A stretch of 51,871 bases of DNA from Pseudomonadota bacterium (GCA_021811235.1 JAJZPG010000008.1:1-51871), one strand, 5' to 3'; counted from the first letter of the stretch, positions 23,967 to 33,212 are shown. The notes: generated by a model not told the origin, from the sequence alone. Numbers and translations are program-made.

Positions 23967-25988
23967 ATGAAACACCCTTACACACTTCATTCTCTCAACG
24001 CGCTTTCCCTCGCGCTGGCTGCCGTGTCCGTCCAGCCCTGCGCTGCCGCCGACGAACCCGCACCGGAGATGGTGGTCACCGCTACCCGGGTCGAACGGCA
24101 GGTGTTCGACACCCCCCAGGCAGTGACCGTGCTGGACGACCTGGCGGTGCAGCAGGCCAATGCCGGCACCACCCCGGACATCCTGTCCGGCGCCGAGGGC
24201 GTGCTCATCCAGAAGACCAACACGGGCGGTGGATCACCCTTCATCCGCGGCCTCACCGGCAAGCAGGTGCTCATCCTGGTGGACGGGGTGCGGGTGAACA
24301 ACTCCTACTACCGCTTCGGTCCCCACCAATACCTCAACACGCTCGACCCCAACCTGATCGAGCGCATCGAGGTCGTGCGCGGCCCGACCTCGGTACTCTA
24401 TGGCAGTGACGCCCTGGGCGGCGTGATCAATGTCATCACCCGCAAGCGCACGGATTTTTCCGGTGCCAGGGGGGCTGAAGGCCTGGCGGTCCTGCATGGC
24501 GCCAGCGCCGATGGCAGTCTGGCAGGGCGCCTCCAGGTGGAAGGCAATTTCAGCCGGCTGGGATACCTTGGCGGGATCAGCGGCAAGCGCTTCAACAGCC
24601 TGGAAGGGGGCGGCGACGTGGGCGAACAGAAGCCCACCGCCTACGACGAACTGGACGGCGACCTGAAGCTGAACTATCGGCTCACCGGTGGCGGCGAGCT
24701 GATCTTTGCCCACCAGATCAGCCGCCAATTCGATGTACCGAAGACCAGTGAGGTCACCCTGGGGGACAAGCTCAAGTTCAACTATGAGCCCCAGTTGCGC
24801 TCGCTGAGTTACCTGGAATACCGGGGCCGGCATGACGAGGCCGCGCGGGTCACCGACGTCAGGCTCAATGTCTCCTTCAACCGGCAGAAGGAAGGCGAGG
24901 AGATCGTCAAGGTGTCCACGCCCACTCTGGAGACGCGTGAAATCACCGACGTGAAGACCGTCGGCGCCACGAGCCAGTTCAGCAGCCAGCTCGGCCGTGC
25001 CCACCGGCTCACCTACGGTTTCGACTATTACCGCGACCTGTTCGACACCCGCATGACGCGCACCGATCTGTCCACCGGTGCGGTGACGGCCCTGACGCCC
25101 GGCACGCCCGACGGCGCCAGGTACGAAAGCTGGGGCGCCTACCTGCAGGACGAAGTGCGGTTTACCGATCGGTTCGAGACCATCCTGGGCGTGCGCTACG
25201 CCCACTTCAAGGCGGAAGGCGCCATCGGCAGCAATCAATTGAACCTCTCCGACGGCGAGGCGACCGGAAGTGTCAATGCGCTCTATCGGCTCGCCCCCCG
25301 CTGGAATCTCGTGGGCGGCGTCGCGCAGGGTTATCGGGCGCCGAGCATGGAGGATTTCTTTGGCCGGGTGGATTTCGTCTCCGAGATTCCCAACACCCAG
25401 CTCACGCCGGAGCATTCGCTGAACAAGGAGATCGGGATCAAGTACTACGCCCCGCGCACCTCGGGCGACTTCTACCTCTTCCATGCCACGTACGACGACC
25501 TCATCGACCGTGTCACCGTGTCGCCTGGTGTGCAGCAGCGGCAGAACATCCAGCGCGCCCTGATCAAAGGGGCGGAATTCGGGCTGAAGCACGCCTTCTC
25601 CGAGCGCTGGTCGGTGGCCGGCAACCTGAGCTACACCTGGGGCGAAGACCGGGATACCGAACAGCCCTTGCGCCGCATCCCTCCGCTGAACGGCAGCCTG
25701 CATGTGCGCTACGCCCCGCATGAGCGCGCCTGGTACGAGGTCTACAGCCTGTTTGCCGACCGCCAGGACCGTCTGGCTCCCGGCGATCTTTCGGACCCCC
25801 GCATCCCGGCCGGAGGTACGCCGGGCTACGGCACGCTCAATTTCAAGGCGGGCTTCCAGCCCAGGCAGGGCCAGGACCTTCTGGTGAGCCTGGAGAACCT
25901 CACCGACGTCAAATACAAATCCCACGGGTCCGGCGTTTACGCGCCGGGCTTCAATCTGGCAGTGACCTGGCGGCTGGCTTTCCAGTGA
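23967..25988 (+). CDS. TonB-dependent outer-membrane receptor
   Basis: The 673-residue receptor has a signal peptide (LSLALAAVSVQPCAAADE), a TonB box-like stretch (PEMVVTATRV, residues about 32-41), a plug and a 22-strand barrel. The plug reads GSPFIRGLTGKQVLILVDGV, then LYGSDALGGVINVITR; the barrel includes the GYRAPSMEDFFG segment and ends in Phe (TWRLAF-Q). The GGGSPFIRG plug and YRAPSMEDFF motif resemble the haem/haemoglobin/siderophore receptor group, but the flanking phosphoesterases hint at another ligand. The second propeller gene begins 32 bp after its stop, so they are co-transcribed. Confidence 0.9.
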   Translation: MKHPYTLHSLNALSLALAAVSVQPCAAADEPAPEMVVTATRVERQVFDTPQAVTVLDDLAVQQANAGTTPDILSGAEGVLIQKTNTGGGSPFIRGLTGKQVLILVDGVRVNNSYYRFGPHQYLNTLDPNLIERIEVVRGPTSVLYGSDALGGVINVITRKRTDFSGARGAEGLAVLHGASADGSLAGRLQVEGNFSRLGYLGGISGKRFNSLEGGGDVGEQKPTAYDELDGDLKLNYRLTGGGELIFAHQISRQFDVPKTSEVTLGDKLKFNYEPQLRSLSYLEYRGRHDEAARVTDVRLNVSFNRQKEGEEIVKVSTPTLETREITDVKTVGATSQFSSQLGRAHRLTYGFDYYRDLFDTRMTRTDLSTGAVTALTPGTPDGARYESWGAYLQDEVRFTDRFETILGVRYAHFKAEGAIGSNQLNLSDGEATGSVNALYRLAPRWNLVGGVAQGYRAPSMEDFFGRVDFVSEIPNTQLTPEHSLNKEIGIKYYAPRTSGDFYLFHATYDDLIDRVTVSPGVQQRQNIQRALIKGAEFGLKHAFSERWSVAGNLSYTWGEDRDTEQPLRRIPPLNGSLHVRYAPHERAWYEVYSLFADRQDRLAPGDLSDPRIPAGGTPGYGTLNFKAGFQPRQGQDLLVSLENLTDVKYKSHGSGVYAPGFNLAVTWRLAFQ

Positions 25989-26020
25989 TCTGCAAACTCG
26001 CAACTGAAATGGAGAACTTC

Positions 26021-28579
26021 ATGATACCCAGAACCAAACTTCTTACCGCCGTCCTGTCCGGCCTGCTGGTCAGCGGCACCGCCGCCTACGCGGCCAGCCC
26101 GGACCTGCTGACCCGGCCCGCCGGCCCCAGCGCCGACGGCCTGACCGGCATCACGCCCAACAATTGGCAGGTCACGCCAGCCGGCGAAAAAATCCGCGTC
26201 GGCCACGTGCCCCTGGGCATGATCATCAGCCCGGACGGCAAGGATCTGTGGATCAGCAACAACGGCTACGGCCAGCATTCCCTGATGCGTGTCGATCGCG
26301 AAAACCTCGCCATCCGCAACAGCATTCCCTACGACTCTCCGGAGGGGCTCTTCATCGGTCTGGCCGCCAGCAAGGACGGTAAACACGTTTACGCTTCCGG
26401 CGGCCACACCAACATGGTGCGCGTCTACGAAGTGACGGCCTCCGGCATGGTCGAGACCGGCCAGATCCAGGTCGATCCGCGCCGCAAGGGCGGCTTCATT
26501 ACCGGCCTGGCCCTGTCTGCCGACGAGAACCGGCTGTTCGTGGCCAACCACCAGGGCGGCGACGTGGCGGTGATCGACCCGGTCGCCGGCACCGTCACCC
26601 ACCGCATTCCCATGGGCATCAGCGCCGATCCCTATAACGCCAGCACGTTCCCCTACGGCGTGCTGCTCAGCGCCGACGGCAAGAAGCTGTATGTGTCCAA
26701 CTGGAAGGAAGGCAGCATTGCCGTGGTGGACGTGAACAACCCGGACGCTGCCGCCGTCGTCAAGACCATCCCGGTCGGCCAGCACCCCAACGCCATGATC
26801 TTCAGCCCCGCCGGCGATCGGTTGTTCGTGGCCAACGCCAACAGCGACAGCGTCTCCGTGATCGATACCGCCACCGACGCCATGTTGTTCGACATCGACG
26901 TGCGTCCCTACAAGAATGCGCCTTTCGGCAGCACGCCCAATGCCCTGGCCGTGTCCCCGGACGGCGAAACCCTCTACGTACTGAACGCAGGCGAGAACGC
27001 CGTGGCGGTGGTCGAACTGGAGGGTCGCGAAAAGGAACATCACAAACACGCACGCAAACTGGAGGACGAGAAGCGCTACGAGGTGAAAGGCCGCATTCCC
27101 ACCGGCTGGTATCCCACGGCGCTGACCATCAGCCCAGCCGGCGACAAGCTCTATGTCGCCAACTCGAAGGACGTGGGCCTGGGGCAGAATGCCTATCCCC
27201 AGACTTACATCGGCGACCAGATGATAGGTTCGCTCTCGGTGATCGATGTGCCCAATGAGGGAACGCTCAAGCGCTACACCCGCCAAGTCCGCGAGAACAA
27301 CATGGTGGCCAGGGGCAAGGCTGCAGTAGCCGGCGGCGAGAAGGGCGAGGGCCATGCTCATGGCAGCATCCTGAAGCAGCTGCCCATCAAGCACGTGGTG
27401 TACATCCTCAAGGAAAACCGCACTTACGACCAGATATTCGGCGATCTGCCTGGCGGCAACGGCGACTCCAGCATGCTCATGTTCGACGACCATAGCGCGC
27501 CCAACCACCGCCGCCTGGCCAGCGAATATGTGCTGCTGGACAACACCTATTGCGACGCAGAGATCAGCAAGGACGGCCACGAGTGGTCCATGGGTGGCAA
27601 TGCCACGGACTACACCATGAAGGTCTGGCCAAGCGATTATTCGGGCCGTGGCACGCTGATCAACCGCGCTTTGATCGCCATCACCAACGTGCCCGGCGGC
27701 TACCTGTGGGACGCTGCCAAGGAGGCAGGCATCAGCTATCGCTCCTACGGCGAATACGTGATCAACGGCAAGAAAAATGCGGACGGCAGCTACGCTCCGG
27801 CAACCACCCACATGCCTGCACTGGTGGACCATTTCTCGCCCATGTACCGCACCTACGACCTTAAGCACATGGACAAGACGCGTGCCGACGTCTGGCTCGC
27901 CGAATTCGAGTCCTACAAAAAGACCGGCGACTTCCCCAACCTGTCCATCATCAGCCTGCCCAACGACCATCTGGCCGGCACGAAGCCCGGCTATCCCACG
28001 CCCCAGGCCATGATGGCGGACAATGATCTGGCCCTTGGCCGCATCGTCGATGCCATTTCCCATTCGCGCTTCTGGCCCAACACCTTGATCATGGTCATCG
28101 AGGACGACACGCAGGATGGTTTCGACCATGTCGACACCCACCGCACGCCGGCCCTCCTCATCAGTCCCTACATCAAGCGCAGGGCGGCTGACCACACGCA
28201 CTACAGCACCGTGTCCATGATCCGTACGGCGGGCGTGTTGCTGGGGCTAAAGCCCATGAGCCAGTTCGACGCGGCGGCGATCACCATGGAGAACAGCTTT
28301 ACGGTCAGGCCGGATTTCACGCCTTACGAACATGTCGTGCCTGCCCAGGATCTCTATGAGATGAATCCCGCCCTGGCGGCGCTGCAGGGCGAAAAGCGCC
28401 AGCTTGCCGAACGTTCCATGAAGCTCGATCTGGCTGAGGTGGACGCGGCGGACATGCGCGAATACAACGATATCCTGTGGAAGGCGATCAAAGGCAAGCA
28501 GCCGATGCCGCAGTTGATCCAGCGGCAGCGCGAACCGGGTATCCGGGAGGTGCTGCTGGTTTCCCGGCTCGGCAAGTAA
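26021..28579 (+). CDS. Second secreted YVTN beta-propeller/phosphoesterase fusion protein
   Basis: An 852-residue paralogue of the protein at 20864. The signal is MIPRTKLLTAVLSGLLVSG to AYA. The propeller repeats include GLALSADENRLFVANHQGGD, KKLYVSNWKEGSIAVVDVNN and DRLFVANANSDSVSVIDTAT. A basic/acidic insert (KEHHKHARKLEDEKR) follows. The PF04185-like domain has KHVVYILKENRTYDQIFGDL, DNTYCDAEISKDGHEW, LPNDHLAGT and EDDTQDGFDHVDTHR. The ATG at 26021 is preferred (GGAGA upstream); a frame extension overlaps the receptor stop. It is shorter than its sister, mainly in the region between the catalytic halves. Both copies keep the putative metal ligands, so both may be active on different substrates. 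Confidence 0.86.
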   Translation: MIPRTKLLTAVLSGLLVSGTAAYAASPDLLTRPAGPSADGLTGITPNNWQVTPAGEKIRVGHVPLGMIISPDGKDLWISNNGYGQHSLMRVDRENLAIRNSIPYDSPEGLFIGLAASKDGKHVYASGGHTNMVRVYEVTASGMVETGQIQVDPRRKGGFITGLALSADENRLFVANHQGGDVAVIDPVAGTVTHRIPMGISADPYNASTFPYGVLLSADGKKLYVSNWKEGSIAVVDVNNPDAAAVVKTIPVGQHPNAMIFSPAGDRLFVANANSDSVSVIDTATDAMLFDIDVRPYKNAPFGSTPNALAVSPDGETLYVLNAGENAVAVVELEGREKEHHKHARKLEDEKRYEVKGRIPTGWYPTALTISPAGDKLYVANSKDVGLGQNAYPQTYIGDQMIGSLSVIDVPNEGTLKRYTRQVRENNMVARGKAAVAGGEKGEGHAHGSILKQLPIKHVVYILKENRTYDQIFGDLPGGNGDSSMLMFDDHSAPNHRRLASEYVLLDNTYCDAEISKDGHEWSMGGNATDYTMKVWPSDYSGRGTLINRALIAITNVPGGYLWDAAKEAGISYRSYGEYVINGKKNADGSYAPATTHMPALVDHFSPMYRTYDLKHMDKTRADVWLAEFESYKKTGDFPNLSIISLPNDHLAGTKPGYPTPQAMMADNDLALGRIVDAISHSRFWPNTLIMVIEDDTQDGFDHVDTHRTPALLISPYIKRRAADHTHYSTVSMIRTAGVLLGLKPMSQFDAAAITMENSFTVRPDFTPYEHVVPAQDLYEMNPALAALQGEKRQLAERSMKLDLAEVDAADMREYNDILWKAIKGKQPMPQLIQRQREPGIREVLLVSRLGK

Positions 28580-28598
28580 CGAAGACAGAAGCGAGTCG

Positions 28599-28632
28599 AA
28601 GGCCGGCCCCTCGGGGCCGGCCTTTTTGTTTT
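28599..28632 (+). terminator. Rho-independent terminator after the propeller/receptor cluster
   Basis: Arms aaggccggcccc and its exact complement are followed by ttttgttttt. This is a strong terminator that ends the receptor/phosphoesterase operon. Confidence 0.9.
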
Positions 28633-28741
28633 TCGGTGTGCGGCGAGGGGGCGAGGTGGATGGGTGGGCATGCAGCTCTTGCGATCGCAGCCATGCAGTG
28701 CGCTCGGGAGGGGATCTGCACGGATACGACGAGACGCAATG

Positions 28742-28770
28742 AAAACGGCCCCCATCACTGGGAGCCGTCG
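28742..28770 (-). terminator. Terminator of tRNA-Phe
   Basis: On the minus strand acggctccc-agtgat-gggggccgt is followed by tttt, starting shortly after the tRNA CCA end. Confidence 0.65.
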
Positions 28771-28777
28771 TAAATAC

Positions 28778-28853
28778 TGGTGGCCAGTCTCGGAATCGAA
28801 CCAAGGACACGCGGATTTTCAATCCGCTGCTCTACCAACTGAGCTAACTGGCC
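28778..28853 (-). tRNA. tRNA-Phe (anticodon GAA)
   Basis: The minus strand gives a 76-nt cloverleaf with encoded CCA. The acceptor stem is GGCCAGT/ACTGGCC, the D arm AGCTCAGTTGGTAGAGC, the anticodon arm GCGGATT-GAA-AATCCGC and the T arm TTGGTTCGATTCCGA. The GAA anticodon reads Phe codons. Confidence 0.97.
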
Positions 28854-28916
28854 AAAAGAGGCGGCAATTTAACCGGTTTGCCCCATTCAAGTCAAGCCGA
28901 AGCGGGCGTGTTGGAC

Positions 28917-29216
28917 TCAGCAGGCCAGGCCGTGCAGCCCGCACAGATGGCGCTTGACGAGGGCCAGCACGATCCACAGCCAGAACAGCAGGAAGAAGGC
29001 GAGCATGGGGACGTGGGCGTCGAGGATGAGGCGCGGGGTGATGAAACGTACCGCACGCACCACCGGCCGGGTGACGATGCGCAGCACGCGGTAGAAGGCG
29101 TTCTGCTCGCGGTATTTGCCGGCCAGCACGGCGAGCGCGCCCTGTCCGAGCAGGGCGAGGCCGGCGACTTCGACGAGGGTGCGCAGAATGGAAACCAGCA
29201 GGATGTCGAGCGGCAT
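28917..29216 (-). CDS. YggT-like small membrane protein
   Basis: A 99-residue protein with an N-terminal helix (about 2-30) and a C-terminal one (about 68-88). The middle NAFYRVLRIVTRPVVRAVRF and ITPRL parallel the N-P-x-x-R-x-x-x-P segment of YggT-family proteins. YggT proteins are implicated in membrane or cell-division organisation and osmotic tolerance. It is close to tRNA-Phe and divergent from a TPR gene. The assignment rests on pattern and size. Confidence 0.55.
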   Translation of the reverse strand: MPLDILLVSILRTLVEVAGLALLGQGALAVLAGKYREQNAFYRVLRIVTRPVVRAVRFITPRLILDAHVPMLAFFLLFWLWIVLALVKRHLCGLHGLAC

Positions 29217-29318
29217 GGGGCGGGATGCGGGGGAAGAAGCCCCGGATTCTAACGCAGCTTGTCAGCCCGGCGCCCGGCCGGGACAATGCGCGCTGGCTTG
29301 TTCTCATGTGATACCAGG

Positions 29319-29897
29319 ATGAATTTCGATCGTGTGCGGCACGCCTTGCGGGGCGCGTTCTTCAACATGCTGAAGCAGCCGGAACGCGCGCTGGCGGCGT
29401 ACCGCGACAGCCACCGCGCCGATCCCGACCATGTGGGGACGCTGCGCATGCTGGGCTGGCTGGAGGCGCAGCAGGAACGCTGGCCGGCGGCGGAGGCCTG
29501 GTTCGCGCGCGCCGTCGAGATCGAGCCGGACGACGCGCATGCCTGGTTCAATCTCGGCTACGTGCGCGACCGCGGCGGCATGGACGAGGCCGCGCTCGTG
29601 GCGCTCACGCGCGCGACCGAACTCGACCCGAACAACGATCGCGCCTGGTACGGGATGGGCATGCTGCATGCGCGCCACGGGCGGCACCGCGACGCCGCCG
29701 AGGCGCTCGCCGAGGCGGGCAGGCTGCAGCCGATGAACGGGCTCGCGTGGTATGCGCTGGGTATGGCCTGGCAGCACTGCAACGAGCCCGCCAAGGTGGC
29801 GGAGGCGATCGAGCACACGCTGACGCACGATCCGCAAACCGCGCAGCGGCTGATCCGCGACACCGGACGCAGCGACTACGCGCACCGTCTGGGCTGA
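29319..29897 (+). CDS. Tetratricopeptide-repeat protein
   Basis: A 192-residue protein built from about five TPR units, for example PERALAAYRDSHRADPDHVG, WPAAEAWFARAVEIEPDDAH and RDAAEALAEAGRLQPMNGLA. There is no signal peptide, so it is probably a cytosolic or membrane-associated adaptor. The ATG at 29319 is preferred (CCAGG upstream); an earlier in-frame start would add 20 unlikely residues. It stands alone, with a terminator behind it. Confidence 0.8.
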   Translation: MNFDRVRHALRGAFFNMLKQPERALAAYRDSHRADPDHVGTLRMLGWLEAQQERWPAAEAWFARAVEIEPDDAHAWFNLGYVRDRGGMDEAALVALTRATELDPNNDRAWYGMGMLHARHGRHRDAAEALAEAGRLQPMNGLAWYALGMAWQHCNEPAKVAEAIEHTLTHDPQTAQRLIRDTGRSDYAHRLG

Positions 29898-29912
29898 ACG
29901 TCGGGACGAAAA

Positions 29913-29936
29913 AAAGCCGGCCTTGGGGCCGGCTTT
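29913..29936. terminator. Bidirectional terminator between the TPR and symporter genes
   Basis: Arms aaagccggcc and ggccggcttt enclose ttgg, with A and T runs outside. It serves the convergent genes on both strands. Confidence 0.85.
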
Positions 29937-29968
29937 CAGTTGCGCGCCCGGGGGCGCGCTGCGGACGA

Positions 29969-32143
29969 TCAGGTCGCCTGCGTTTTGATGTCGGCTTCCA
30001 GGCTCGGATAGCGCACGTGGTCGACCAGTTCCTGGATCTCCTTGGACGGCGCCTTGGAGAGCAGCGAGCCGATGATGACCCCGATGAAGCCGGCCGGCAT
30101 GCCGAACACGCCGGCGGCGATCGGCTTGATGGCGAACCACTCGTTGGCTGCGACGCCGCCGAAGAAGTCGTAGGTGGTGTACATGTAGTACATGCACACG
30201 GCCAGACCGGCGATCATGCCGACGACCGCGCCCAGGTAGTTGGCGCGCTTCCAGAACACGCCGAGCACCAGCGCCGGGAAGAACGCCGAGGCGGCCAGCG
30301 AGAACGCGGCGCCGACCAGGAACAGGATGTCACCCGGCTTCAGCGAAGCGGTGTACGCAGCCAGCAGGGCGACCACCAGCAGCAGGCCCTTGGAGATGGC
30401 CAGGCGGCGCACGGTGGAGGCCTTCGGGTCGATCATCTTGTAGTAGACGTCGTGCGACAGCGCGTTGGCGATGGTCAGCAAGAGGCCGTCGGCGGTCGAC
30501 AGCGCAGCGGCCAGGCCGCCCGCCGCCACCATGCCCGACACCACGTAGGGCAGGCCGGCGATTTCCGGCGTGGCCAGCACGATGAGGTCGCCGCCGATGG
30601 TCATCTCGGCGAGCTGCACCAGGCCGTCCTTGTTGAGATCGGTGATCTTCATCAGGGTCGGGTCCACCGCCGCCCAGTTGGCGACCCAGGCGGGCAGCGA
30701 CGCGAACGATGAGCCGACCAGGTTGTTGTAGACCTCGAACTTGACCAGCACCGCCAGGGCGGGCGCGGTGAAGTACAAGAGGAAGATGAAGAACAGCGAC
30801 CAGAACACCGACTTGCGCGCTTCACGCACCGAGGGGGTGGTGTAGTAGCGCATCAGGATGTGCGGCAGCGAGGCGGTGCCGACCATCAGGCACAGCACCA
30901 GCGCGATGAAGTTGCGGCGCTTGACGTCGGACGCGGCTTCGTCTTCGGCCCTGGCTGCGGCGACTTCGGCTTCGGTCGCGTTGGGGTTGCCCTTCAGCAG
31001 CTTGGCTTCCGCACCCTTGCCGGAGAACGGCTCGGCATGGGCCGCGACCGGCGCGGTGCCTTTCTTGGCGGCGTCCACGGCCTTCTTCAGCTTGGCCAGC
31101 AGGGCGTCGGGGCCGGTCAGCTCGGCGATCTCCTTCTTCTTCGCCTCGATCTTCTTGGCGTCGGGTACGGGCGCGGCGTTCAGTTCGGCCAGTTCGGCGT
31201 CGAGCGCGGCGCGGGCTTCGCCCACCATCGTGTCGGCGGTGCCGGCGGCGATGGCGGCTTCCAGCGCCTTGACCTTGTCTTCGGCGGCGAGCTGCTTTTC
31301 CTTGTAGATCGCGCGCACCGCGGCTTCAGCGGCGCCCAGCGTGGTGGCCGGATCGTTCAGTTCCTTTTCCTTCGCCGTGACTTCCTGCAGCACCTGGCCG
31401 TAGGCGATCTGCGGGATCGGGTTGCCGGTGTGGTTCAACGACAGCCATACCACCGGGGTCATGTAGGCGATGATGAGGATGATGTACTGCGCGACCTGGG
31501 TCCAGGTGACCGCGCGCATGCCGCCGAGGAAGGAGCACACCAGGATGCCGGCCAGACCGACGAACACGCCGATCTGGAATTCCAGGCCGGTGAGGCGCGC
31601 GGTGATGATGCCGACACCATAGATCTGCGCGACCACGTAGACGAACGAGCAGATGATGGCGGAGATCACGCCGATGGTGCGCGGCAGGTTGCCGCCGTAG
31701 CGCGAGCCGAGGAAGTCCGGAATGGTGAACTGGCCGAACTTGCGCAGGTAGGGCGCGAGGAACAGCGCCACCAGCACGTAGCCGCCGGTCCAGCCCATGA
31801 TGAAGGCGAGGCCGTCGTAGCCGGTGAGATACAGGGTGCCGGCCATGCCGATGAAGGACGCGGCCGACATCCAGTCGGCGCCGGTGGCCATGCCGTTGAA
31901 CAGCGCCGGCACGCGGCGGCCTGCGACGTAGTATTCCGAGACGTCGGCGGTCTTCGACATGATGCCGATGCCGGCATACAGCGCGATGGTCGCGGCGAGG
32001 AAGATGTAGCCGATGTACTTGGGTTCGAGGCCCATCTGCTCGAGGAAGGCGAGCACGATGACGAAGGCGATGAAGCCGCCGGTGTAGAAGCTGTAGTACT
32101 TCTTCAGCTGCGAGAAAAACTGGCTCTGGGTCAGTGCGCTCAT
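29969..32143 (-). CDS. Sodium:solute symporter, ActP-like (SSS family) with a coiled-coil insert
   Basis: The 724-residue transporter has SSS helices throughout, with GRRVPALFNGMATGADWMSA and FIGMAGTLYLTGYDGLAF near the start. It belongs to the ActP/VC_2705-like branch that takes up acetate or other short carboxylates with Na+. An Ala/Lys/Glu-rich coiled-coil insert of about 150 residues (roughly 245-395) lies between helices, larger than in ordinary ActP. The start overlaps the DUF4212 gene upstream by four bases, implying coupled translation. The linked CBS/nucleotidyltransferase protein suggests metabolic control. Confidence 0.9.
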   Translation of the reverse strand: MSALTQSQFFSQLKKYYSFYTGGFIAFVIVLAFLEQMGLEPKYIGYIFLAATIALYAGIGIMSKTADVSEYYVAGRRVPALFNGMATGADWMSAASFIGMAGTLYLTGYDGLAFIMGWTGGYVLVALFLAPYLRKFGQFTIPDFLGSRYGGNLPRTIGVISAIICSFVYVVAQIYGVGIITARLTGLEFQIGVFVGLAGILVCSFLGGMRAVTWTQVAQYIILIIAYMTPVVWLSLNHTGNPIPQIAYGQVLQEVTAKEKELNDPATTLGAAEAAVRAIYKEKQLAAEDKVKALEAAIAAGTADTMVGEARAALDAELAELNAAPVPDAKKIEAKKKEIAELTGPDALLAKLKKAVDAAKKGTAPVAAHAEPFSGKGAEAKLLKGNPNATEAEVAAARAEDEAASDVKRRNFIALVLCLMVGTASLPHILMRYYTTPSVREARKSVFWSLFFIFLLYFTAPALAVLVKFEVYNNLVGSSFASLPAWVANWAAVDPTLMKITDLNKDGLVQLAEMTIGGDLIVLATPEIAGLPYVVSGMVAAGGLAAALSTADGLLLTIANALSHDVYYKMIDPKASTVRRLAISKGLLLVVALLAAYTASLKPGDILFLVGAAFSLAASAFFPALVLGVFWKRANYLGAVVGMIAGLAVCMYYMYTTYDFFGGVAANEWFAIKPIAAGVFGMPAGFIGVIIGSLLSKAPSKEIQELVDHVRYPSLEADIKTQAT

Positions 32144-32406
32144 TCTTCGTCTCCCTCGTGTACGCCGAATTCCTTGTCCAGCTGGTTCATGCGGTGGGCG
32201 TAGAACCAGATGACGAGGACGTAGATGATGAGTGCGCCCTGGGCGCCCATGTAGAAGGCGAAGGGGAACCCGAAGATGACGATTTCGTTGAGTTCGCGGG
32301 CGAAGTAGATGACGACGAACGTCACCACGAACCAGATGGCAAGCAGCACTGCGGTGAGCCGCAGGTTCTTGCGCCAGTACTCATGATGTCTTTCCGACAA
32401 TTGCAT
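32140..32406 (-). CDS. DUF4212 small subunit of the sodium symporter
   Basis: An 88-residue protein with two helices: LTAVLLAIWFVVTFVVIYFA and FPFAFYMGAQGALIIYVLVI. It ends in a charged tail. The HHEYWRKN start and the MGAQGALIIYV segment are standard for DUF4212, which always pairs with ActP-like symporters. Its TGA overlaps the ATG of the symporter. It is thought to be an accessory subunit. Confidence 0.9.
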   Translation of the reverse strand: MQLSERHHEYWRKNLRLTAVLLAIWFVVTFVVIYFARELNEIVIFGFPFAFYMGAQGALIIYVLVIWFYAHRMNQLDKEFGVHEGDEE

Positions 32407-32516
32407 GGCAATTCCTCCGTAGGACGTGACAGGGTTGGGCGCGCATTTGTTGATGGAATTGCGCGTGCGCGGAGTTTAAGGATTCGCGGCGCGGCCGACA
32501 AACAAATTAGGAGTCG

Positions 32517-33212
32517 CTAATGTGCAGGCAGCCAGCGGCGGGCGCGCGCGAGCTTCTGCAGCTGGTGGGCCGTGGCGATGTTCTCGCGCCGTGCTGCGGC
32601 GAGCAGAACCAGCCACAGCTCGGCGGTGGCGTAGGCGTCGGCCAGCGCGCCGTGACGCGCGTACACGGCGATGCCGAAGTGCGCCAGCCAGTCGTCGAGC
32701 TGGCGGCAGCGGCGGGCGGCCTCGGGAAAGAACAGGGAGGCGATGACGGCCGCGTCGAACCAGGGCGCCTGCAGCGACAGGCCCAGCTGGGCCCGTACTT
32801 CGCGTTGCAGGACGGCCTGGTCGAAGGCCGCATGGAAGGCCACGCGCGGCGACCCCTGGGCGAATTCGAGCCAGTCCAGCAGCGCGGCATGCGGCGCCTG
32901 GCCGGCGCGCTGCTCGGTGCCGCTGATGCCGTGGATCAGGATGTTGGAGGGGGCGGTCGAGTGCGCCTGCCTGAGTCCGATTTCCAGGCTGGGGGCGAAC
33001 ACGATGCGGCCCTGTTCGATCGCCACTGCGCCAATCGCCAGCAAGGGATCGCGTGCGGCATCCAGCCCGCCGGTTTCGACGTCGACTACGACCCAGCGCA
33101 GGTCGGCCAACGGGCGTTTCAGGTCGACGGCCTGTTTCCGCAAGGCGTCGCGGCGTGCGCTGCGGGCGGCATCCAGCGTCGGCGGGTGCGTCCGGGTGAA
33201 CGGCCAGATCAC
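32517..33212 (-). CDS. 3'-5' exonuclease, DnaQ/epsilon-like (DEDDh)
   Basis: A 231-residue DnaQ-fold nuclease. Exo I is WVVVDVETGGLDAARDPLLA with the D-x-E pair near residues 47-49. Exo II includes VAFHAAFDQAVL, and Exo III is RHGALADAYATAEL with the His and Asp. It overlaps the upstream DUF294 gene by four bases and precedes the symporter pair by about 110 bp. Such DUF294-exonuclease-symporter groupings recur in Betaproteobacteria, though the link to transport is unclear. Confidence 0.85.
   Translation of the reverse strand: MIWPFTRTHPPTLDAARSARRDALRKQAVDLKRPLADLRWVVVDVETGGLDAARDPLLAIGAVAIEQGRIVFAPSLEIGLRQAHSTAPSNILIHGISGTEQRAGQAPHAALLDWLEFAQGSPRVAFHAAFDQAVLQREVRAQLGLSLQAPWFDAAVIASLFFPEAARRCRQLDDWLAHFGIAVYARHGALADAYATAELWLVLLAAARRENIATAHQLQKLARARRWLPAH

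Noticed and set aside
25937..28201. Long minus-strand open frame opposite the second propeller gene
   Set aside because: Same reason: a shadow of a strongly biased GC-rich coding strand, with no motif or ribosome site.
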